Shown here: positions 59,458 through 64,000 of the stretch, one piece after another | Layout: the number at the start of each line of letters is the position of its first letter | Numbering within the stretch: the stretch's first letter is position 1 | From: Polaribacter glomeratus | GTDB taxonomy: Bacteria > Bacteroidota > Bacteroidia > Flavobacteriales > Flavobacteriaceae | Assembly: GCF_002954665.1 (NCBI RefSeq) | Contig: NZ_MSCM01000002.1 | Location: 1,119,718 to 1,183,717 of the forward strand | Direction of reading: 5' to 3' | Length of the DNA stretch: 64,000 nt | Notes under the pieces: model-generated | The model's input: only the letters and a program-made list of their open reading frames with translations | Databases searched by the model: none | Told to the model about the DNA's origin: nothing | Position numbers and translations under genes: made by a program

Positions 59458-60636
59458 TTATTTAAAAGCGTTTAAGCCTGTTACGTCAAAACCAGTAATT
59501 AGCAAATGAATATCGTGTGTACCTTCGTAGGTAATTACACTTTCTAAATTCATCATGTGGCGCATAATAGAATACTCGCCGGTAATTCCCATTCCGCCTA
59601 ACATTTGTCTTGCTTCTCTAGCAATATGTATTGCCATATCTACATTATTACGTTTTGCCATAGAAATTTGTGCAGACGTAGCTTTTCCATTATTTTTAAG
59701 AACACCTAATCTCCAGGCTAACAATTGCGCTTTTGTGATTTCGGTAATCATTTCTGCTAATTTTTTCTGTTGTAATTGAAATTGACCAATTGGTTTTCCA
59801 AACTGCTCACGTTCTTTAGAGTAACGTAAAGCCGTATCATAACAATCCATTGCAGCACCAATTGCGCCCCAAGCTATTCCATAACGAGCTGAATCTAAAC
59901 ATCCTAATGGCGCACCTAACCCAGATTTGTTTGGCAATAAATTTTCTTTTGGCACTTTTACGTTATCAAAAATAAGTTCACCTGTTGATGAAGCACGTAA
60001 AGACCATTTATTATGAGTTTCTGGTGTAGAAAAACCTTCCATTCCGCGTTCTACAATTAACCCATGAATTCTTCCTTCTTCATTTTTAGCCCAAACAACC
60101 GCAACTTGTGCAAAAGGTGCGTTCGAAATCCACATTTTTGCTCCGTTTAAAAGATAATGATCTCCCATATCTTTAAACTTCGTTTCCATTCCTGAAGGAT
60201 TTGACCCGTGATTTGGTTCTGTTAATCCAAAGCAACCCATCCATTCGCCAGAAGCTAATTTTGGTAAATATTTTTTACGTTGTGCTTCATTTCCGTAGGT
60301 ATAAATAGGGTACATTACTAAAGACGATTGCACAGAAGCTGTAGAACGAACTCCAGAATCTCCACGCTCAATTTCTTGCATAATCAAGCCATAAGAAATT
60401 TGGTCTAAACCAGCGCCACCATATTCTTCTGGAATATAAGGTCCGAATGCACCAATTTCTGCTAAACCACCAATAATTTGTTTTGGAAATTCTGCTTTTT
60501 GAGCATATTCTTCAATTATTGGAGAAACATCGCGTTTTACCCAATCTCGGGCAGCTTCACGAATTAATTTGTGTTCTTCGGTTAATAAATCGTCTAAATT
60601 ATAATAATCTGGGGCTTGAAATAAATCAGGTTTCAT
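59458..60636 (-). CDS. gcdH: Acyl-CoA dehydrogenase, glutaryl-CoA dehydrogenase-like
   Basis: A full-length 392-residue FAD enzyme. The FAD/substrate loops GCFGLTEPNHGSNPSGMET near 132 and WISNAPFAQVAVVWA near 167 are followed by the catalytic base E371 in TYEGTHDIH, the position and context of glutaryl-CoA dehydrogenase; the GSNPSGMET block also fits that branch. It would oxidise and decarboxylate glutaryl-CoA in lysine or tryptophan breakdown. Other short-chain dehydrogenases remain possible. It is first in a two-gene unit with the GDSL lipoprotein. Confidence 0.85.
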   Translation of the reverse strand: MKPDLFQAPDYYNLDDLLTEEHKLIREAARDWVKRDVSPIIEEYAQKAEFPKQIIGGLAEIGAFGPYIPEEYGGAGLDQISYGLIMQEIERGDSGVRSTASVQSSLVMYPIYTYGNEAQRKKYLPKLASGEWMGCFGLTEPNHGSNPSGMETKFKDMGDHYLLNGAKMWISNAPFAQVAVVWAKNEEGRIHGLIVERGMEGFSTPETHNKWSLRASSTGELIFDNVKVPKENLLPNKSGLGAPLGCLDSARYGIAWGAIGAAMDCYDTALRYSKEREQFGKPIGQFQLQQKKLAEMITEITKAQLLAWRLGVLKNNGKATSAQISMAKRNNVDMAIHIAREARQMLGGMGITGEYSIMRHMMNLESVITYEGTHDIHLLITGFDVTGLNAFK

Positions 60637-60827
60637 ATAGTTAGTCTGTTTAAAATGATGGCTTTAAAAGTTACAACTTTTAATAATGTGTAATTTTCAA
60701 CAAATTTATTAATTATTGTATCGTTTGATAACATTTTTTTGTTAAAAAAAAGAAATAAATTTTATTAAAAATACGCAATTTTTTAAAGTTCCTACTCATA
60801 AACGGCTAAAAAGTTATTGATTTGATT

Positions 60828-60835
60828 TAAGTTTG
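60828..60835 (+). promoter_or_regulatory. Candidate -7 element immediately before rnpA
   Basis: TAAGTTTG ends 5 bp before the rnpA ATG (60841). If used, transcription would begin at or next to the start codon, giving a leaderless message. No -33 TTG is visible at 18 bp. Confidence 0.3.
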
Positions 60836-60840
60836 TATTG

Positions 60841-61233
60841 ATGAAGTTTACCTTAGGAAAGCAAGAGCGCTTAAAAAGCAGAAAGTTGATTGGACGTTTG
60901 TACGAAGAAGGCAATTCTGTAAAAGCGTTTCCGTTACGAATGATGTATTTGCAAACAGCACATACGTCTAATTTTCCTGCACAAGCGGGAGTTTCTGTAG
61001 CTAAAAGGAACTTTAAAAAAGCGCCTGACAGAAATCGGTTAAAGAGATTAATGCGCGAAACGTATCGATTGCAAAAAGCAATTGTGTACGATAATCTAGA
61101 GAATCCTTATGTTTTTATGATCTCTTATATTGGCAGAGAAGAAATGCCTTATGAAGAACTTTTTTCTAAAATGAATAAATTATTAACCTTATTTATTGAA
61201 GAAGTAAAAAATAAATCAAATGAAAAAATTTAA
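60841..61233 (+). CDS. rnpA: Ribonuclease P protein component
   Basis: A 130-residue basic protein that binds RNase P RNA and helps mature tRNA 5' ends. LGKQERLKSRKLIGRLYEEG opens the protein, and the family signature lies at about 58-70 (KKAPDRNRLKRLMRE). The ATG at 60841 is used rather than the preceding in-frame TTG at 60838. The 3' end overlaps the S41 protease gene by 14 bp. There is no rpmH next door, unlike the classical arrangement. Confidence 0.92.
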   Translation: MKFTLGKQERLKSRKLIGRLYEEGNSVKAFPLRMMYLQTAHTSNFPAQAGVSVAKRNFKKAPDRNRLKRLMRETYRLQKAIVYDNLENPYVFMISYIGREEMPYEELFSKMNKLLTLFIEEVKNKSNEKI

Positions 61234-62854
61234 TACAAAAAAGGGAATACTTGCAGGTTTAGTAGCTGGCGCTATTTTTTTATCATTTTCATTTCAGTCT
61301 AAATTTTTTGAAGTTGCCAAGCAGATAGAAATTTATAATACACTTTTTAAGGAATTAAATATGTATTATGTAGATGAAATAAACCCTGCTGAATTTACAA
61401 ACAAAGCCATTAAAAATACTTTAAAAGAGTTAGACCCGTATACTAATTTTTACAACGAGCAAGATGTAGAAGATGCAAAAATTAGACGAGAAGGAGAATA
61501 TGCAGGTATAGGTATTGGTGTTTATTATACTAAAAACGGAATTCAAATTAACGAAGTTTACAAAGGATATGCTGCAGATAAAGCAGGTTTAAAAGCAGGT
61601 GATGTAATTGTTTCTGCCGATGGGCAAGCATTAAAAAATATGGAAAGAGAGCAGCTTTCTATGTTTTTAAAAGGAACTCCAGATACAAAAATAGCTATAG
61701 AAATTGAGCGTCAAGGAAAAATTATTAAAAAGGAAGTAATACGAGAACAGGTAGAAATTAATCCGGTGCCTTTTTATGAAATGATTGACCCAGAAACAGG
61801 GTATATTTCATTAACACAGTTTAATGAAAAAGCGTCATCCGAAGTAAAAAAAGCATATAGAGAATTAAAGAAAAAAGGGATGACCAAATTGGTTTTTGAT
61901 TTACGATCAAACCCAGGAGGTTCGCTTCAAGAAGCCATTAATATATCAAACTTTTTTATCCCGAAAGGAAAAGTAATTGTTACCACAAAAGCGAAGATTA
62001 AAAAATGGAGCAATACTTATAAAACAACAAATGATCCTTTAGATTTAGAAATTCCGGTAGTAGTTTTGGTAAATGGTCGCTCTGCATCTGCATCCGAAAT
62101 TGTAAGTGGTTCTTTGCAAGATTATGACAGAGCCGTAATTATGGGGCAACGTTCTTTTGGCAAAGGCTTAGTGCAGCGCTATAGAACCTTAACATACGGA
62201 ACGCAATTAAAATTGACTATTTCTAAATATTACACGCCAAGCGGAAGATGTATTCAAGAGTTAGATTATACAAATAGAGATGATAAAACGGGTAAAGTGC
62301 CTAAGTTTTCTGATAAAGGAATTAATGTTTTTAAAACTGAAAACGGAAGAGAAGTGTTTGATGGTGGTGGTGTTTTGCCAGATGTAGTGCTAGAAACATC
62401 AAACAAAACAGAAGCTACGGAAGTTTTAGTAGACTCGAAAGCTATTTTTAATTTTGCAATTGATTATTTTTATAAAAACCCAAAAATAGCAACAGTAGAA
62501 AATTATCAGTTTTCAAATACTGATTTTAAGAATTTTACAAACTATTTAGTTTTAGACACCACTTTTGTTACCAAGCAAGAACGTTTGTTTGAAACTGCTT
62601 TTTTATCCGCAGAAAATAACGGAATTTCTAAGGAATATCAGAAAATAAAAGAAAAATTATTTGAAGATAAAATAGCGCAAATATCTAAAAATGAAGATAT
62701 TTTACGAGTGCTTTTAGAAGAAGAAATTCTAGAAAAATATTATTACAAAGAAGGTGTTTATCAGCACCATTTAAAAAATGATGCAACCATAAAAGAAGCT
62801 GTTAAATTGCTTAAAAACCAAGATAAATACAAACAGGTTTTATCAGGGAAATAA
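61220..62854 (+). CDS. S41 family C-terminal processing protease
   Basis: A 544-residue protease with an N-terminal membrane anchor (about 9-25), a PDZ domain (about 90-170; KAGLKAGDVIVSADGQ) and the S41 catalytic domain with the Ser-Lys dyad S292 (GRSASASEIVSG) and K315 (RSFGKGLVQR). It cleaves protein C-termini in the periplasm. A 180-residue C-terminal extension beyond the catalytic core is helical and charged and is usual in Bacteroidota members. Its start overlaps rnpA. Confidence 0.92.
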   Translation: MKKFNTKKGILAGLVAGAIFLSFSFQSKFFEVAKQIEIYNTLFKELNMYYVDEINPAEFTNKAIKNTLKELDPYTNFYNEQDVEDAKIRREGEYAGIGIGVYYTKNGIQINEVYKGYAADKAGLKAGDVIVSADGQALKNMEREQLSMFLKGTPDTKIAIEIERQGKIIKKEVIREQVEINPVPFYEMIDPETGYISLTQFNEKASSEVKKAYRELKKKGMTKLVFDLRSNPGGSLQEAINISNFFIPKGKVIVTTKAKIKKWSNTYKTTNDPLDLEIPVVVLVNGRSASASEIVSGSLQDYDRAVIMGQRSFGKGLVQRYRTLTYGTQLKLTISKYYTPSGRCIQELDYTNRDDKTGKVPKFSDKGINVFKTENGREVFDGGGVLPDVVLETSNKTEATEVLVDSKAIFNFAIDYFYKNPKIATVENYQFSNTDFKNFTNYLVLDTTFVTKQERLFETAFLSAENNGISKEYQKIKEKLFEDKIAQISKNEDILRVLLEEEILEKYYYKEGVYQHHLKNDATIKEAVKLLKNQDKYKQVLSGK

Positions 62855-62881
62855 TTTTATATTTACACCTCAAAATTACAC

Positions 62882-64000
62882 ATGTTAGAAACTAAAAATA
62901 TAGAAAGAACAAGAGCCCAGGAATCTACCAATGCTATAGAAAAATTATACATTTCTATGCGTCATTTGTTTAGTAGAGGCTTTTATAAACCAATGGGAGT
63001 TTCAGGAGAAACTTTGCGAAAATCACTCTTACAATTAAGACCAGAAATTTATGGTTCTATTGCAGAAGATAGAATAGAATTAAATGGATTAGTCTATGTA
63101 ATAGAAAGGCTTCCAGAAGGAATTGAAGAATGCCAATTTATAAATTTAACAGCGGATGAAGGGTATAAAAACTCGCATTTTGAAGCAATCATTCCGCCAA
63201 AAAGAAGAAGAAATTGTTATCGAATAGATAAGGATCAAATGAATATAGAGATTACTCGAGGACGCTCTGAAATCTATGATATTCTTACGCATTTAACTTT
63301 TTTGTTTATAGAATCGCATAAAATTCAGGCAAGAGTTTCTTTGAATGAAGGTGAAGATTTTATAAGAGAATGGAAACATTTAGAAGATATTGTTTTAAAT
63401 AAAAAGCCAATATCGGATAAAGAGAAAGAAGTTTTAATAGTCCATTTAGGGAATATTTTAGGTAGAACTTACAGTGAAGTTTCTAGAATTTACAAAACTT
63501 TTAGCTCAGAGAAAAACCCACATAAATTTTTTAATCTAATTTATTGGTTAGGAAAATTAGCCATAAAAGAAGTTTATGAAGATAAGAAAAGAACTATAAC
63601 GTTTAGCTCTGTTTTAATTGAAGAAATTGGACACCATATTTATGGGGAAATTTGGGCAAATGAAATAAAAAGCACCTTAAAAAAACACGATCTTATAAAA
63701 AGACCGATACATATAATTAGTGCAAATATGCACAGTGTGTTAAATTCAATCTATGCAAAAGGAGCTTTGCCAGAAGAAGCAAAAAACCTTAAAGGTTTTG
63801 AATTATACCAATTATTAAGTAATGTGGATAGCAAACGATTACAGAAAAGAGTGAAAAATTACGCCTCTGATAACGGCTTAATTTATATCGAAGATACATC
63901 TGGAACAAATATTAATGTACAAATAATAGATACTGATAAAATAAACTTTGATGTTTCGTCGTTTAAAAAAGAGCACTCAATAAAAGAACATGCCGTAATT
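62882..64000 (+). CDS. Conserved flavobacterial protein of unknown function (DUF6909-like), 5' part
   Basis: The frame is open from the ATG at 62882 to the window end (373 codons) with no stop. No signal peptide or membrane helix is seen. The protein is rich in charged residues with recognisable conserved-looking blocks, such as YISMRHLFSRGFYKPMGVSG near 23-42 and KRRRNCYRIDKDQM near 115. I associate it loosely with DUF6909, but this is recollection and not motif-based. It begins 27 bp after the S41 protease and may share its transcript. Confidence 0.5.
   Translation, partial: MLETKNIERTRAQESTNAIEKLYISMRHLFSRGFYKPMGVSGETLRKSLLQLRPEIYGSIAEDRIELNGLVYVIERLPEGIEECQFINLTADEGYKNSHFEAIIPPKRRRNCYRIDKDQMNIEITRGRSEIYDILTHLTFLFIESHKIQARVSLNEGEDFIREWKHLEDIVLNKKPISDKEKEVLIVHLGNILGRTYSEVSRIYKTFSSEKNPHKFFNLIYWLGKLAIKEVYEDKKRTITFSSVLIEEIGHHIYGEIWANEIKSTLKKHDLIKRPIHIISANMHSVLNSIYAKGALPEEAKNLKGFELYQLLSNVDSKRLQKRVKNYASDNGLIYIEDTSGTNINVQIIDTDKINFDVSSFKKEHSIKEHAVI

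Overview
The window is about 64 kb of low-GC chromosome from a member of the Flavobacteriaceae (Bacteroidota), most like a marine Polaribacter or Tenacibaculum relative. The evidence is gldH and a porZ-like gene (gliding and type IX secretion), many lipoproteins and TonB-type receptors, almost no Shine-Dalgarno sequences, and promoters of the Bacteroidota form TTG-N18-TAnnTTTG. The genus is an inference. No rRNA, tRNA, CRISPR array, insertion sequence or prophage was seen.

Layout. 1-187 is the tail of acetyl-CoA synthetase, followed by 700 bp with no gene. 0.9-5.2 kb carries a metallo-beta-lactamase-fold hydrolase, an S8 protease lipoprotein and an M1 aminopeptidase lipoprotein. 5.3-8.1 kb (minus strand) has a LysE exporter, a PaaE-like flavin/2Fe-2S reductase and asd. 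8.5-22.6 kb is mostly housekeeping: trhO, ricT, gldH, PBP1A, scoAB, xth, a LysM lytic transglycosylase, a DUF4837 lipoprotein, trpS, plsC, a hemolysin III homologue and a CYTH protein. 22.7-28.2 kb holds a tightly packed porZ-like gene, recO and a TonB receptor. 28.2-30.7 kb (minus) has an SdpI-like protein, tesB and a GNAT/FemAB-like transferase. 30.9-36.6 kb is a complete RND efflux operon.

36.6-39.1 kb is the first of two linked regions of most interest. Two tiny paralogous membrane proteins, each behind its own dyad operator, are followed by a Crp/Fnr regulator and then a dihaem c-type cytochrome with thioredoxin. 41.2-48.1 kb is a TetR-controlled YbhGFSR-like ABC efflux operon. 48.3-54.7 kb is a second RND operon that ends with a PII-like protein and a DUF2892 membrane protein. 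The cytochrome-thioredoxin operon and this second RND operon carry the same palindrome, TGTAAC-N4-GTTAC(A), at exactly the same distance from a TAnnTTTG box, and neither promoter has a -33 TTG. This looks like one activator-dependent regulon, probably run by the local Crp/Fnr protein, joining electron transfer, thiol redox and efflux.

54.8-60.6 kb (minus) contains a TonB-like outer-membrane barrel protein, a BrkB/YihY protein, a GDSL lipoprotein and a glutaryl-CoA-dehydrogenase-like enzyme. 60.8-64 kb has rnpA, an S41 protease and a conserved gene of unknown function cut by the window end. Short dispersed intergenic repeats are concentrated at the junctions of the 42-54 kb efflux block and are rare elsewhere, suggesting that this block was assembled or rearranged more recently than its surroundings.
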